A stretch of 56,388 nt of DNA from contig PHAE01000014.1 of NCBI GenBank assembly GCA_002840285.1, positions 1-56,388 on the forward strand. The letters are read 5' to 3'. The notes under the pieces were generated by a model. The model was not told the origin of the DNA. It saw only the letters and a program-made list of their open reading frames with translations, and did not search any database. This DNA comes from Firmicutes bacterium HGW-Firmicutes-11. GTDB taxonomy: Bacteria; Bacillota; Clostridia; Peptostreptococcales; Anaerovoracaceae. A program made the position numbers and the translations under genes. Positions 25,902 through 36,341 of this stretch are shown piece by piece (the first letter of the stretch is position 1; every line of letters begins with the position of its first letter).

Positions 25902-27809
25902 ATGGACCTGGAACGGATGCTGTTCACGATTCCCGCAGAAGCACACAAGAAGGAAGTCATCATAGAGACACTCAAGAAGCACCCGGAGGTTAAATTTGTT
26001 TCTCTGGTCGGGGTTGACATCGGCGGCCATGATACCGATGAGAAGATCCCGGTGGACCTGTTTATCAAAGACATGGACAAGTTCTTTCGACAGGGCGTGC
26101 AGACAGACGGCTCTAGCGTAGTGCTGCCGAAAATCGCCGCATTGAACAATGCGAAAGTGGATATCATTCCCGACCTTGGCGTCAACTGGTTCGTCGACTA
26201 CAATTTTCTATATACAAGCGATGACACCAACCTGCCGGTAGGTACGCTTCGCATTCCTTCCTATCTCTACCACAATGATACAGCGGAAGTCGGTTCCCGT
26301 GTGATCCTGAGAAAAACAGTCGAAACATTTACCAGGACCATGATGGAGCTTTTGGAAAAACATCCCTATGCTCTCGCCGACGTTGATATCGAATCCTTCG
26401 ACGAGATCGAAGAGATCGTTCTAACTGGCGCGACGGAACTTGAGTTTTGGGTAAAGACGCCAGAAGACAAGGCAGACAGAGAACAACTCTCCACCTCCCA
26501 GGAGTTGAAGGAGCAGTACTGGCAGCGCACCAGAGGACCGGTCCGCACAGCACTGGAAAAAACACTTCTTGTGTTGGATCGCTATGGTTTCGGTGTTGAG
26601 ATGGGACATAAGGAAGTCGGCGGCATCAAGGCGAAGCTGGGGAATTCCGGTCGTTACGATCACATCATGGAGCAGCTGGAGATCGACTGGAGATTCAGCA
26701 ATTTGCTGCAGTGCGCAGACAATGAACTGCACATCCGCTATGTCATCAAGGATATCTTCCGAGCCCATGGATTGGATGTCACTTTCATGGCTAAGCCCAT
26801 CGAAGGGGTCGCCGGCAACGGAGAACACACCCACATCGGCGTCGCGGTCAAAAAGAAAGACGGCTCGATGGTCAATCTGTTCGCTCCCAAGGATATGAAG
26901 AATGAGTTCATGACCGCCGTGGGTTTTGGAGCGATGATGGGGATCCTCAAGAATTACGAGATCGTGAATCCGTTCATCGCCTCAAGCAACGATGCTCTGA
27001 ATCGCCTGAAGCCTGGATTTGAAGCACCGGTCTGCATCGTTACGTCCCTTGGTCACTCTGCAGCCAATCCTTCCAGAAACCGAACCGTGCTGGTTGCCTT
27101 GGTGAGGGATGAAAAGAATCCGTTGAGCACACGCTTTGAGCTTCGATCGCCCAATCCCAAGAGCAACACCTATCTTGTGCTTGCCACCGCCTATCTGGCG
27201 ATGCTGGACGGGATCAAGGCCGTTCTGGAAAGTGAGAAGAAAGCAAAGGAACTGGAAGGCATTCTGTCCAAGGAGCACGACGAGGAATCCTTTTACCTTG
27301 AGACCGAAAGGGCGTATCGGAGCGAAGAGGACGTTTACATCGCTTATACCCAGGAAGAACGGGACAAGTATTTTGGAAAGCCGCCGGAGACGGTGTGGGA
27401 AAATATCGCAGCATTTGATCGATACCCGGAGAAACTCAAGATCCTTCAGGTGGATGATATAATGGATGAGAGGACTTTGGATTCCTATCGGGAAGCCATC
27501 GTTGCCCAATGGGCGATGGAGCTACACAACCGGATCATCCCCAACACGATGGATCTGGTGCGCCAGTGTAAAAAATGCCATCAGGACAATGACTGCGCCG
27601 ATCTGGATCTAGTCAGTTGGGCAAAAATACAGGATCTGCGGGTGTACTTGGGGCAGGATAAAATCGGAAAGCTTTCCCTTCTGACCCGAATCAAGTATGC
27701 TCTTGATGAAGGAGATTACCAGTTGGCTTCCGATCTGCAAAAAGAAATGCAGGAGAAAGTTGACGCTCTGGTAAACACCTATATCAATTACAAGAAGAAC
27801 CTTCTCTAA
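25902..27809 (+). CDS. glnA: Glutamine synthetase, long form with C-terminal extension
   Basis: A 635-aa glutamine synthetase, making glutamine from glutamate, ammonia and ATP. The catalytic region shows 'ELEFWVKTP' (metal-binding Glu), 'MGHKEVGGIKAKLG', 'GVAGNGEHTHIGVAV' and 'NPSRNRT'. It is about 170-190 residues longer than the common 440-470-aa type I enzymes; the extra C-terminal part is helical, carries 'CKKCHQDNDCADLDL', and may be regulatory. GGAGGCGGAG precedes the ATG. serS follows after 33 bases without its own obvious promoter, so the two may be co-transcribed. Confidence 0.85.
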   Translation: MDLERMLFTIPAEAHKKEVIIETLKKHPEVKFVSLVGVDIGGHDTDEKIPVDLFIKDMDKFFRQGVQTDGSSVVLPKIAALNNAKVDIIPDLGVNWFVDYNFLYTSDDTNLPVGTLRIPSYLYHNDTAEVGSRVILRKTVETFTRTMMELLEKHPYALADVDIESFDEIEEIVLTGATELEFWVKTPEDKADREQLSTSQELKEQYWQRTRGPVRTALEKTLLVLDRYGFGVEMGHKEVGGIKAKLGNSGRYDHIMEQLEIDWRFSNLLQCADNELHIRYVIKDIFRAHGLDVTFMAKPIEGVAGNGEHTHIGVAVKKKDGSMVNLFAPKDMKNEFMTAVGFGAMMGILKNYEIVNPFIASSNDALNRLKPGFEAPVCIVTSLGHSAANPSRNRTVLVALVRDEKNPLSTRFELRSPNPKSNTYLVLATAYLAMLDGIKAVLESEKKAKELEGILSKEHDEESFYLETERAYRSEEDVYIAYTQEERDKYFGKPPETVWENIAAFDRYPEKLKILQVDDIMDERTLDSYREAIVAQWAMELHNRIIPNTMDLVRQCKKCHQDNDCADLDLVSWAKIQDLRVYLGQDKIGKLSLLTRIKYALDEGDYQLASDLQKEMQEKVDALVNTYINYKKNLL

Positions 27810-27842
27810 CTGGAGTACAAAGAACGGAAAGAGGTAGACGAT

Positions 27843-29120
27843 ATGTTGGACATCAAACGGATCCGGGAGGAGTTTTCCGCCGTGAAGGAGTCGATCCTGA
27901 GTCGTGGCCAGGGGGACTTTGGGATCGATCAGGTGCTGGAACTGGACGAAGAGCGCAGGAAGATCCTCGCCGATGTCGAGGCGAAAAAAAGCCGCCAGAA
28001 TCTGGATTCCAAAGAAATTCCCAAATTGAAAAAGGAAGGGAAGGACACCACCGCACTGATGGCGGAGATGAAATCATTATCCGAGGAAATCAAAGAGCTG
28101 GACTCCAGGGTGGCGACCGTTGAACAGGGGCTTTCCGATCTTCTTTTGAACATTCCCAACACACCGTTTTCCAGTGTCCCGGTGGGAACCAGCGATGCGG
28201 ACAACAAAGAGATCCGCAGAGTCGGCAAGCCAAGAGTCTTTGATTTTGAACAAAAGCCCCATTGGGATGTGGGCGCAGACCTTGACATTCTGGATTTTGA
28301 ACGGGCGACGAAGATCGCCGGAACAAGATTTACGGTGTACAAGGGGCTTGGCGCGCGACTGGAACGTTCGGTCATGAACTTCATGTTGAACCTTCATACG
28401 GAACAACACGGCTATACAGAAATCTTGCCCCCATTTATGGTGAACCGGGATTCGATGACCGGAACCGGCCAGTTGCCAAAGTTTGAAGACGATATGTTTC
28501 ACGTTCCGGCCAAAGACTTCTTTTTGATTCCGACGGCGGAAGTCCCGGTGACAAACCTGAGAAGGGATGAGATCCTGGATGCAGCAGAACTTCCCGTTTA
28601 TTACACTGCCTATACACCATGCTTCCGCAAGGAAGCCGGATCGGCAGGCAGAGATACAAGAGGCCTGATCCGCCAGCACCAGTTCAACAAGGTGGAGCTG
28701 GTCAAGTTCACTAAACCGGAAGAGTCGTATCAGGAGTTGGAATCGCTGACGGCGGCAGCTGAAAAAGTGTTGCAACTTCTGGATATTCCCTATCGGGTGG
28801 TGCAGCTTTGCACCGGCGATCTGGGATTCAGTTCGGCGATGACTTATGATATCGAAGTCTGGATGCCCAGCTACGGCAGATATGTTGAGATCTCCTCCTG
28901 CAGCAACTTTGAAAGCTATCAGGCCAGAAGAGCCAACATCCGTTTCCGCAGAGAGCAGGGGACTAAGCCGGAATTTGTTCATACATTGAACGGCTCCGGA
29001 CTGGCCATCGGCCGCACCACCGCCGCCATCCTGGAGAATTACCAACAGGCCGACGGCTCCGTCCTGGTGCCTGAAGTCCTTATTCCCTACATGGGAACTC
29101 ATATCATAGAAAAGAAATAG
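27843..29120 (+). CDS. serS: Seryl-tRNA synthetase
   Basis: A 425-aa class II synthetase charging tRNA-Ser. An N-terminal coiled-coil arm (about residues 1-105) binds the tRNA long variable arm. Motif 2 appears as '[22 protein letters not shown]' (about residue 260) and motif 3 as '[10 protein letters not shown]' (about 382). The protein ends '[10 protein letters not shown]'. The last 90 bases of shared sequence (29009-29098) occur again at 29491-29580, where they would encode the end 'YMGTSIIEK'. The gene itself is complete. Confidence 0.97.
   Translation: MLDIKRIREEFSAVKESILSRGQGDFGIDQVLELDEERRKILADVEAKKSRQNLDSKEIPKLKKEGKDTTALMAEMKSLSEEIKELDSRVATVEQGLSDLLLNIPNTPFSSVPVGTSDADNKEIRRVGKPRVFDFEQKPHWDVGADLDILDFERATKIAGTRFTVYKGLGARLERSVMNFMLNLHTEQHGYTEILPPFMVNRDSMTGTGQLPKFEDDMFHVPAKDFFLIPTAEVPVTNLRRDEILDAAELPVYYTAYTPCFRKEAGSAGRDTRGLIRQHQFNKVELVKFTKPEESYQELESLTAAAEKVLQLLDIPYRVVQLCTGDLGFSSAMTYDIEVWMPSYGRYVEISSCSNFESYQARRANIRFRREQGTKPEFVHTLNGSGLAIGRTTAAILENYQQADGSVLVPEVLIPYMGTHIIEKK
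29009..29098 (+). repeat. 90-bp direct repeat, copy within the 3' end of serS
   Basis: This segment of serS is identical, base for base, to 29491-29580. Similarity continues imperfectly past the stop codon (both copies lead to a 'GGAGCCATTTTG' segment), then ends in different hairpins. Confidence 0.95.
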
Positions 29121-29153
29121 CTTCGGAGCCATTTTGAACCATCCTGCTGAAAA

Positions 29154-29187
29154 CGTGACACAAGCAGACTCCGATGCTTTTGTCACG
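29154..29187. repeat. Hairpin downstream of serS
   Basis: CGTGACA-C-AAGCA pairs with TGCTT-T-TGTCACG around an 8-base loop. There is no T run, so it is not a typical intrinsic terminator, although it is the only strong stem after the serS stop. Confidence 0.6.
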
Positions 29188-29228
29188 CAACCAAGAAGAT
29201 GATTCAGATATGCTCCTCTCCCCTCCGG

Positions 29229-29473
29229 TTATACAAATCTCCTTGTATTTTTGATTGTTGGTTAAATGGGAGGAGCACAACTATTAAATTTGAGGCTATT
29301 TGCTGTGTGGTTATACAAATTTTTGAGTTATTTTTACTTTTGGTTAAGATTTGCCCGATTTACTAACCAATTGGAGTTTAAGTAGTCTCAATTTGTATAA
29401 AACCATCGGCCGCAACACGCTGATTCCCGTCGGATTTATACAAATTGGACCTCATAGTGAGCGATTTGTATAA
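29229..29473. repeat. Five copies of motif TTATACAAAT in both orientations
   Basis: Forward copies are at 29229-29238, 29311-29320 and 29436-29445; inverted copies (ATTTGTATAA) at 29391-29400 and 29464-29473. The first two are extended to GGTTATACAAAT and lie in similar surroundings 82 bases apart. Spacing is irregular, so this is not a CRISPR array; it looks more like arrayed protein-binding sites. Confidence 0.75.
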
Positions 29474-29596
<123 letters not shown>

Positions 29597-29678
29597 TAAT
29601 AGCTACGGATCGGCCTGGCTTGGTTGGGTTGTGAAAGCATTGGAGCCATTTTGTACCATCGTCCCTTGAACGAAAGCA

Positions 29679-29737
29679 GATCCTTGGACCAACATAAAAC
29701 ACTGTTCGTTGTTAGTTTGTTTTATGTTCCAAGGATC
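29679..29737. repeat. Inverted repeat after the second serS 3' end
   Basis: GATCCTTGG-ACC-AACATAAAAC (29679-29700) pairs with GTTTTATGTTCCAAGGATC (29719-29737), apart from a 3-base bulge, around an 18-base loop. No T run follows. It could form a long RNA hairpin or be an element end. Confidence 0.7.
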
Positions 29738-29855
29738 GCTTGCGGAAAGGTGAGGATGCCAAAATAGCGACTGATTTCAGAACCCAAACGATTAGGTCGA
29801 TTAGAAGCAATTGCTTTCGATTAGACAGATCGCAATTAGAAGGAAGGGAAGACTC

Positions 29856-30056
29856 TTGGCACTGAAACTCGAGATCGGCGACATACTGATATTGAAAAAG
29901 AACCATCCATGCGGCGGAAACCGCTTTATGGTCATGCGTACCGGCATGGATTTTCGACTGAAGTGTCTGACCTGCAACACGCAGATCTGGATCGACCGCC
30001 CCAATCTTGAAAAACGCGTCCGTGGCATTGAGCCGGCAAATCAAAAACCCGAATAG
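29856..30056 (+). CDS. DUF951 family small protein
   Basis: A 66-aa protein matching DUF951, a short conserved Firmicute family. 'LEIGDILILKKNHPCGGN' and 'MDFRLKCLTCN' are the family blocks and include a zinc-binding-like set of cysteines. Function unknown. A TTG start at 29856 is chosen because AGGAAGGG stands seven bases upstream and because the family begins here. The symporter gene follows after 32 bases. Confidence 0.85.
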   Translation: MALKLEIGDILILKKNHPCGGNRFMVMRTGMDFRLKCLTCNTQIWIDRPNLEKRVRGIEPANQKPE

Positions 30057-30088
30057 GCAGCTTGTGTGATGGAAATGGAGGGAACAAA

Positions 30089-31567
30089 TTGGTAACTATT
30101 GCAATCGTCTTTATTATTTATCTGGGAGTCATGGTCTTTCTTGGCTTCAAATTTTTCAACAGGAACAGCAATCTATCCGATTACATTCTGGGAGGGAGAA
30201 AACTAAACAGTTGGGTCACAGCCATGTCGGCACAGGCGTCGGACATGAGTGGATGGCTGCTGATCGGTCTTCCGGGAACCGCCTATGTGCTCTATCGAGG
30301 TACGGCGGAAGCGATCTGGACCGCCATCGGTCTCATGATCGGAACCTATTTGAACTGGCTCTTCGTAGCCAAGCGTCTCAGAACCTACACCGAGGTATCG
30401 AAGAACTCCATCACATTGCCGGACTTCTTTGAAAACCGGTTTCGGGACAAACGACATCTTCTTCGCACCGTGTCCGCACTCTTTACCGTCATCTTCTTTT
30501 TGATCTATACCGCATCTCAGTTTTCTGCAGGAGGCAAGTTGTTTTCAACGGTCTTTGGTATGGATTATACCCTTGGACTGGTGATTGGCGCCCTGATCAT
30601 TCTTTCCTATTCCGCCCTTGGTGGATTCACTGCTGTTTGCTGGTCGGATACCATCCAGGGCACGATCATGTTCTTCGCTCTGATCATCGTGCCGGTCATG
30701 GCTGTGGTCAGCATGGGCGGGACCGGAGAGGTTGCGATGCGATTGGCAGAGCTGACACCGGAAAGCCTGGGATTCTTTCCGATGAAAGACGGATCTATTG
30801 ACACGATGCTCCTGGCTTCCGCTCTCGGCTGGGGCTTGGGTTACTTTGGTCAGCCACACATTCTGGTCCGGTTCATGGCCATCGAGTCACCGGATATGAT
30901 TCGAAAATCCCGGATCATTGCTATGGTTTGGGTCATTATCACCTTAACTGCAGCTGTGCTTGTGGGCATTATCGGGAAAGCTTATATTTCGGAACTTGCT
31001 GACGGAGAAACGGTTTATATCGGCCTGATCGATGTGCTTTTCCCCGATGTAGTATCCGGTATTCTTTTGACCGCCATACTGGCAGCGATCATGAGCACTG
31101 CAAGTTCCCAGCTCCTGGTGTCGGCCTCGTCGGTGTCCAGGGACCTTTATGCGACACTCTTCAAGAAGAGCACCGAAGGAACCGATATCGTCTGGATCAG
31201 CCGGGCAACGGTGGTGATCATCACTGTGATCGCCGCGGTGATCGCTCTGGATCCCGACAGCTCAGTGTTTCGACTGGTGTCCTTTGCCTGGGGCGGATTT
31301 GGAGCCGCGTTTGGTCCACTGATCTTGTTCTCCCTGTTTTTCCGGAGGATGACATTGCCTGCAGCGATCGCCGGCATGGTCGTGGGTGGCGGGACAGATC
31401 TGTTCTGGTACATGAAAAGCGGCGGCATTTTCGATATTTATGAGATCATTCCCGGATTCCTCTTTTCCTCGATCGCGATACTGGTGGTCAGTTACCTGAC
31501 AACGGTGCCGGAAGAAATCACAGAGGAATTCGACAGAGCAAAAAAATCGTTGACAAACAAATCATAG
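30089..31567 (+). CDS. putP: Sodium:solute symporter, PutP (Na+/proline) type
   Basis: A 492-aa, roughly 13-helix transporter of the sodium:solute symporter family. 'SDYILGGRKLNSWVTAMSAQASDMSGWLL' near residue 35 is the PutP signature for Na+ and proline binding. 'FGQPHILVRFMAI' and 'AIMSTASSQLLVSAS' are further conserved helices. The TTG at 30089 is chosen because GGAGGG lies six bases upstream. Proline is the likely substrate. The promoter for the leu operon overlaps the last codons. Confidence 0.88.
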   Translation: MVTIAIVFIIYLGVMVFLGFKFFNRNSNLSDYILGGRKLNSWVTAMSAQASDMSGWLLIGLPGTAYVLYRGTAEAIWTAIGLMIGTYLNWLFVAKRLRTYTEVSKNSITLPDFFENRFRDKRHLLRTVSALFTVIFFLIYTASQFSAGGKLFSTVFGMDYTLGLVIGALIILSYSALGGFTAVCWSDTIQGTIMFFALIIVPVMAVVSMGGTGEVAMRLAELTPESLGFFPMKDGSIDTMLLASALGWGLGYFGQPHILVRFMAIESPDMIRKSRIIAMVWVIITLTAAVLVGIIGKAYISELADGETVYIGLIDVLFPDVVSGILLTAILAAIMSTASSQLLVSASSVSRDLYATLFKKSTEGTDIVWISRATVVIITVIAAVIALDPDSSVFRLVSFAWGGFGAAFGPLILFSLFFRRMTLPAAIAGMVVGGGTDLFWYMKSGGIFDIYEIIPGFLFSSIAILVVSYLTTVPEEITEEFDRAKKSLTNKS

Positions 31568-31578
31568 TCTCATATACT
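31550..31578 (+). promoter_or_regulatory. Sigma-A promoter of the leu operon
   Basis: TTGACA (31550-31555) and TATACT (31573-31578) are 17 bases apart. The -35 box lies inside the last codons of the symporter gene. Transcription would start near 31585, just before the T-box leader. Confidence 0.8.
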
Positions 31579-31584
31579 TGTTCC

Positions 31585-31853
31585 AATATAGTAAATGAAA
31601 TGCAATGACGGAGTTTTTACAGATCTCCCAAGCGTTACAGAGAGTCGGCGTTGCTGGAAGGCCGATACGCAATGATCATGTGACCTCGCTCCCGAGCAGA
31701 ACCCCCGAACCGATCAGTAAGGGGTTACGGCAGGCACCGTTATCAAGGCCAAGGGTTTGTTAGAACCTGCAGAGTGACTGGTTTCCAGTAAACAGGGTGG
31801 TACCGCGGTAGTATTATCGTCCCTGGAGTGATAGCTCCGGGGACTTTTTTATT
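31585..31853 (+). promoter_or_regulatory. Leucine T-box leader
   Basis: A tRNA-sensing leader. The T-box sequence AGGGTGGTACCGCGG lies at 31794-31808, where it can pair with the acceptor end of uncharged tRNA. It is followed by the terminator GTCCCTGGAG/CTCCGGGGAC and a T run (31819-31853). AGAGAG of stem I lies near 31640. The specifier position, judged by the flanking GTGAC...GCTCCCGAG, reads CTC at 31685-31687, a leucine codon. This agrees with leuACDB downstream: low charged tRNA-Leu should allow readthrough. Confidence 0.93.
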
Positions 31854-31890
31854 TCACCGGAGTCGAAATGGGAAAATGGAGGACATCAAA

Positions 31891-33420
31891 ATGTACAAGC
31901 AAATCAAAATTTTCGACACCACATTGCGTGACGGTGAACAATCTCCGGGTTGCAGCATGAACCTCAGAGAAAAAATCGAGATGGCAAAACAGCTGGAGCG
32001 GATGAAGGTTGATGTTATCGAGGCTGGCTTTGCCATTTCGTCACCGGGAGATTTCCAATCGGTGAAGACGGTGGCTGAGACCATCAAGGACTCCATCGTG
32101 GCCAGTCTGGCACGTACCACGACCGCCGACATCGACGCGGCCTGGGGGGCGATCGTCAATGCCGCTCAGCCTAGGATCCACACTTTTATCGCAACTTCGC
32201 CGATCCATATGCAATACAAACTCAATATGAAGCCGGACGATGTGGTGGAACAGGCGATCGCTATGGTAAAATATGCAAAGAAACATTGTGCAGATATCGA
32301 ATTTTCTGCAGAAGACGCAACCAGAAGCGAACCGGCATTTCTGGCCAGAGTATTTGAAGGCGTCATAAAGGCGGGAGCCACGACCATCAACATCCCCGAC
32401 ACCGTCGGCTATACGGTTCCGGATGAATTTTATGCCTTTCTGATGAAAGTCAGAGAGCTCTGTCCGGCGCTGGACAATGTGGACATCTCCGTGCATTGCC
32501 ACAATGATCTGGGATTGGGTGTTGCCAATTCGCTGGCTGCGATCCGCGCCGGTGCTACACAGATCGAGTGCACCGTCAATGGCATCGGCGAGCGCGCCGG
32601 AAATGCGGCCATGGAAGAGATCGTTATGGCACTGGCGACCAGAAGAGACGTCTATGGAGCATCAACGGGAATTGTAACAACAGAAATCATGAGAGCATCC
32701 AAACTTCTCTCCCGGATCACTGGGGTCAAAGTTCAACCGAACAAGGCCATCGTCGGTGAAAACGCGTTTGCCCATGAGGCAGGCATCCACCAGCATGGCG
32801 TTCTGAAAAACAAGGAAACCTATGAAATAATGACGCCGGAGTCGGTGGGACTGACTACCAACAACATGGTCCTCGGAAAACATTCCGGGAAACATGCTTT
32901 CCGAAGCAAGGCAAAAGAACTGGGATTCGAACTGACCGACGAAGCACTGGAACAGGCCTTTGCCAGATTCAAGATCATCGCGGACAAAAAGAAAGTCGTC
33001 TACGACAGAGACATCGAGGCGTTGGTGAGCAAAGAATCGGTACAGGTGCCGAAGACCTTCCAGATGGACAGCTTCGTAATCAACAGCGGAAACAAGATCA
33101 CCTCCACTGCGGTGCTCAAACTTATGAAAGACGACAAGACGATCGAGAAGGTCTCCAGAGGCGACGGTCCCATCGATGCAGCCTTCAAAGCGATCGAAAA
33201 GATCGTCGGCATCGAGATGAAGCTTGAAGATTTTCAGTTGAATTCGGTCACGGAGGGCGAGGATGCGTTGGGGGATGCCCTGGTAAAAATCAGCGTTGGG
33301 AACAAGATGTACTCTGGACGAGGTCTGTCCACCGACATCGTAGAGGCGAGCATCCATGCCTACATCAATGCGGTCAACAAAGTGCTTTATGAAACGACAG
33401 AAAAGGAGCAGGCAGTATGA
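31891..33420 (+). CDS. leuA: 2-isopropylmalate synthase
   Basis: A 509-aa enzyme condensing acetyl-CoA with 2-oxoisovalerate, the first committed step to leucine. The N-terminal TIM barrel carries '[12 protein letters not shown]' and '[11 protein letters not shown]'; '[10 protein letters not shown]' precedes the linker. The C-terminal regulatory domain (about residues 390-500) includes '[23 protein letters not shown]', so leucine feedback inhibition is expected. The ATG at 31891 has GGAGGA upstream. Its stop overlaps leuC by four bases. Confidence 0.97.
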   Translation: MYKQIKIFDTTLRDGEQSPGCSMNLREKIEMAKQLERMKVDVIEAGFAISSPGDFQSVKTVAETIKDSIVASLARTTTADIDAAWGAIVNAAQPRIHTFIATSPIHMQYKLNMKPDDVVEQAIAMVKYAKKHCADIEFSAEDATRSEPAFLARVFEGVIKAGATTINIPDTVGYTVPDEFYAFLMKVRELCPALDNVDISVHCHNDLGLGVANSLAAIRAGATQIECTVNGIGERAGNAAMEEIVMALATRRDVYGASTGIVTTEIMRASKLLSRITGVKVQPNKAIVGENAFAHEAGIHQHGVLKNKETYEIMTPESVGLTTNNMVLGKHSGKHAFRSKAKELGFELTDEALEQAFARFKIIADKKKVVYDRDIEALVSKESVQVPKTFQMDSFVINSGNKITSTAVLKLMKDDKTIEKVSRGDGPIDAAFKAIEKIVGIEMKLEDFQLNSVTEGEDALGDALVKISVGNKMYSGRGLSTDIVEASIHAYINAVNKVLYETTEKEQAV

Positions 33421-34694
33421 GCATGACGATGACACAAAAGATACTGGCAGCGAAGGCCGGTCTACCGGAAGTGAAAGCAGGACAGTTCATAGAAGTCGAT
33501 CTGGATGTGGTTCTCGGAAACGACATCACCTCCCCCGTCGCTATCCTTGAGTTCGACAAAATGGGTGCGACGAAGGTCTTTGACAAACATAAAGTAGTAT
33601 TGGTGCCGGACCACTTCACACCGAACAAGGATATCAAAGCGGCAGAACAGTGTAAAGCGCTGCGGGAATTCGCCGTCAGCCAGGAGATCTCAAACTATTT
33701 CGAAGTCGGTCAGATGGGAATCGAACATGCTTTGTTGCCTGAACTCGGGTTAGTGGTCGCCGGTGACGTAGTGATCGGAGCTGATTCCCACACTTGCACC
33801 TATGGCGCTCTTGGTGCGTTTTCCACCGGCGTGGGCTCGACGGACATGGCGGCCGGGATGGCAACAGGAAAGGCCTGGTTCAAAGTCCCTTCTGCGATCC
33901 GTTTTGAACTGACCGGTAAGCCGGGGAAGTGGGTCAGTGGAAAAGACGTGATCCTTCACATCATCGGCATGATCGGTGTTGACGGCGCTCTTTATAAGTC
34001 GATGGAGTTTGTGGGTTCCGGCCTGACACACCTTTCCATGGACGACCGGTTCACTATGGCAAACATGGCCATCGAAGCCGGCGCAAAGAATGGCATTTTT
34101 CTTGTCGATGACAAAACGAGAGAGTATTTGCGCAAGCATAAAACAAAAAACAGAGCGATGAACAAAAAAATAAAAGTATTCCGTCCGGACAAGAAGGCAG
34201 TCTATGATGAAACCTTTGTCATCGATCTTTCGACCATACGTCCCACGGTGGCCTTCCCTCATTTGCCGGAAAACACCAGAACCATCGACGAGGTCGGAGA
34301 CATCCCTATCGATCAGGTGGTGATCGGCTCCTGCACCAACGGCCGACTGGAGGATATGCGCATCACAGCGAAGATCCTGAAGGGAAGAAAGGTGGCAAAA
34401 AACATGCGGCTGATCATTTTTCCCGGTACACAACAGGTGTATCTGGATTGCGTGAAGAACGGCTATGCGGAGATCTTTGTCAAGGCCGGCGCCGTGTTTT
34501 CCACTCCAACTTGTGGACCCTGCCTGGGAGGGCATATGGGGATCCTCGCCGCAGGGGAACGAGCGGTATCTACCACGAATCGAAATTTTGTCGGCCGTAT
34601 GGGTCACGTGGAATCGGAGATTTATCTCGCGAGCCCAGCAGTGGCCGCGGCGTCAGCCATCACCGGCCGCATCAGCAGTCCGGAAGAACTGTAG
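33417..34694 (+). CDS. leuC: 3-isopropylmalate dehydratase, large subunit
   Basis: A 425-aa aconitase-type subunit that isomerises 2- to 3-isopropylmalate together with LeuD. '[25 protein letters not shown]' and 'IGSCTNGR' near residue 302 carry the first [4Fe-4S] ligand; '[13 protein letters not shown]' near residue 362 carries the other two. Its short, separate-subunit form is the LeuC/HacA-like class common in anaerobes. ATGA overlap with leuA. Confidence 0.95.
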   Translation: MSMTMTQKILAAKAGLPEVKAGQFIEVDLDVVLGNDITSPVAILEFDKMGATKVFDKHKVVLVPDHFTPNKDIKAAEQCKALREFAVSQEISNYFEVGQMGIEHALLPELGLVVAGDVVIGADSHTCTYGALGAFSTGVGSTDMAAGMATGKAWFKVPSAIRFELTGKPGKWVSGKDVILHIIGMIGVDGALYKSMEFVGSGLTHLSMDDRFTMANMAIEAGAKNGIFLVDDKTREYLRKHKTKNRAMNKKIKVFRPDKKAVYDETFVIDLSTIRPTVAFPHLPENTRTIDEVGDIPIDQVVIGSCTNGRLEDMRITAKILKGRKVAKNMRLIIFPGTQQVYLDCVKNGYAEIFVKAGAVFSTPTCGPCLGGHMGILAAGERAVSTTNRNFVGRMGHVESEIYLASPAVAAASAITGRISSPEEL

Positions 34695-34711
34695 CAGAAA
34701 GGAAAGCAACC

Positions 34712-35191
34712 ATGGGAACGGTTTTTAAATACGGCGACAACGTCGATACAGATGTCATCATCCCCGCCCGTCACCTCAGCACGTCAGACCCCAAAGAATT
34801 GGCGGCTCACTGCATGGAAGACATCGACAAGGAGTTTGTGAAGAAGGTAAAAGAAGGCGACATCATCGTTGCCGGAAGCAACTTCGGATGTGGCTCGTCG
34901 CGAGAACACGCGCCGATCGCGATCAAAGCTTCGGGTATTCGGTGTGTGATCGCTCCGACCTTCGCCCGGATTTTCTACCGCAATTCATTCAACACAGGGT
35001 TGCCGATTTTGGAGTGCGAAGAAGCTGCGGCAAAGATCGACGCTGGGGATGAAGTGGTCGTGGACTTTACGACGGGGAAGATCACCAATGCGACTAAGAA
35101 CGAAGTTTATTGGTCCGAGCCTTTCCCTCCATTCATACGTAAAATCATCGAAAGCGGCGGGTTGGTCAACTACGTAAAGGAGAATTTATAA
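34712..35191 (+). CDS. leuD: 3-isopropylmalate dehydratase, small subunit
   Basis: A 159-aa swivel-domain partner of LeuC. '[13 protein letters not shown]' near the start and '[14 protein letters not shown]' near residue 56 bind substrate. AAAGGAAAG precedes the ATG. leuB begins immediately after its stop codon without a gap. Confidence 0.96.
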   Translation: MGTVFKYGDNVDTDVIIPARHLSTSDPKELAAHCMEDIDKEFVKKVKEGDIIVAGSNFGCGSSREHAPIAIKASGIRCVIAPTFARIFYRNSFNTGLPILECEEAAAKIDAGDEVVVDFTTGKITNATKNEVYWSEPFPPFIRKIIESGGLVNYVKENL

Positions 35192-36268
35192 ATGGAATAT
35201 AATATCGCGGTCGTATCCGGTGACGGCATCGGCCCGGACATCATAAGGGAAGCGAAAAAGACATTGACGCGAGTCGGCGACGTCTTTGGACATCAGTTCC
35301 AATTTGAAGATCTTCTCGCCGGCGGCTGTGCCTTCGATGCGCATGGCACCCCTTTGCCGGAAGAAACCGTGACCGCTTGCAAGAGAGCAGATGCGGTACT
35401 TCTGGGAGCAGTTGGCGGACCCAAATGGGATACTCTTCCCGGGCATCAGAGACCGGAGCAAGCGCTGTTGGGGTTGCGGAAACAACTGGGTCTCTTCGCC
35501 AACCTTCGGCCGGCGATCCTGTTTCCCGAGCTGGCAGATGCTTGTCTGCTCCGGAAGGAAGCGGTGGAAGGCGGACTCGATCTCATGGTCGTCCGCGAAC
35601 TGACCGGCGGCATCTATTTCGGAGAAAAGGGCACAAAGGAAACCGAACAGGGACTTGCTGCCTATGATGTAGAAATTTACTCAGAGGAAGAGGTGAGGCG
35701 GATCGCCGTCGTTGCCTTTGAACTGGCAATGAAGAGAAACCGCAGATTGACCAGCGTGGACAAAGCCAACATATTGGAGAGCTCACGACTTTGGCGGAGA
35801 GTCGTCAACGAAGTGGCTCCGGCTTATCCTGAAGTCATGCTGTCTCACATGTACGTCGACAATGCGGCGATGCAACTGGTTCGGGATCCGCGACAGTTTG
35901 ATGTCATAGTCACCGGCAATCTCTTTGGTGACATTCTCTCCGATGAGGCCAGCATGATCACAGGATCCATCGGGATGCTACCGTCCGCCAGCCTCAATGT
36001 AGAAAACTTTGGCATGTACGAACCGATCCACGGCAGTGCTCCTGACATTGCCGGGAAGAACGTTGCCAACCCGATGGCGACCATTCTGTCGGTGGGGATG
36101 ATGCTTCGCTACACCTTTGGACTGGCAAAGGAAGCTGACGCCGTCGAAGCGGCGGTGAGAAACGTTTTGCGTCAGGGGTATCGCACCCAGGATCTGATGT
36201 CACCCGGTATGAATGCGATGGGTACGGAAGAAGCGGGAGACCGGATCGCCGCTGCAATCGGGAAGTAG
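35192..36268 (+). CDS. leuB: 3-isopropylmalate dehydrogenase
   Basis: A 358-aa NAD-dependent oxidative decarboxylase giving 2-oxoisocaproate. '[11 protein letters not shown]' at the N-terminus, '[14 protein letters not shown]' (substrate Arg) and '[17 protein letters not shown]' (NAD site) are all present. The ATG abuts the leuD stop; AAAGGAG lies inside the leuD end. Last gene of the operon; no terminator is obvious before the next promoter at 36307. Confidence 0.97.
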   Translation: MEYNIAVVSGDGIGPDIIREAKKTLTRVGDVFGHQFQFEDLLAGGCAFDAHGTPLPEETVTACKRADAVLLGAVGGPKWDTLPGHQRPEQALLGLRKQLGLFANLRPAILFPELADACLLRKEAVEGGLDLMVVRELTGGIYFGEKGTKETEQGLAAYDVEIYSEEEVRRIAVVAFELAMKRNRRLTSVDKANILESSRLWRRVVNEVAPAYPEVMLSHMYVDNAAMQLVRDPRQFDVIVTGNLFGDILSDEASMITGSIGMLPSASLNVENFGMYEPIHGSAPDIAGKNVANPMATILSVGMMLRYTFGLAKEADAVEAAVRNVLRQGYRTQDLMSPGMNAMGTEEAGDRIAAAIGK

Positions 36269-36306
36269 AAAAAGATAAAATTTTTCGGCGAAATTTGTTA
36301 AATATA

Positions 36307-36335
36307 TTGCAATCCTCGCGTAAATGTGTTATATT
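36307..36335 (+). promoter_or_regulatory. Probable sigma-A promoter of the leader/ABC operon
   Basis: TTGCAA (36307-36312) and TATATT (36330-36335) are 17 bases apart. Transcription would begin near 36342, directly at the structured leader. Confidence 0.65.
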
Positions 36336-36341
36336 CTTCAC

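Noticed and set aside
28077..29186. 369-aa frame antisense to serS
   Set aside because: It is a shadow of serS, with no SD and no family resemblance.
29229..29473. CRISPR array
   Set aside because: Repeats are only 10 bases, occur in both orientations and have irregular spacing; no cas genes are in the window.
33750..34607. 285-aa frame antisense to leuC
   Set aside because: Shadow of leuC; composition rich in His and Cys as expected for reversed coding sequence.
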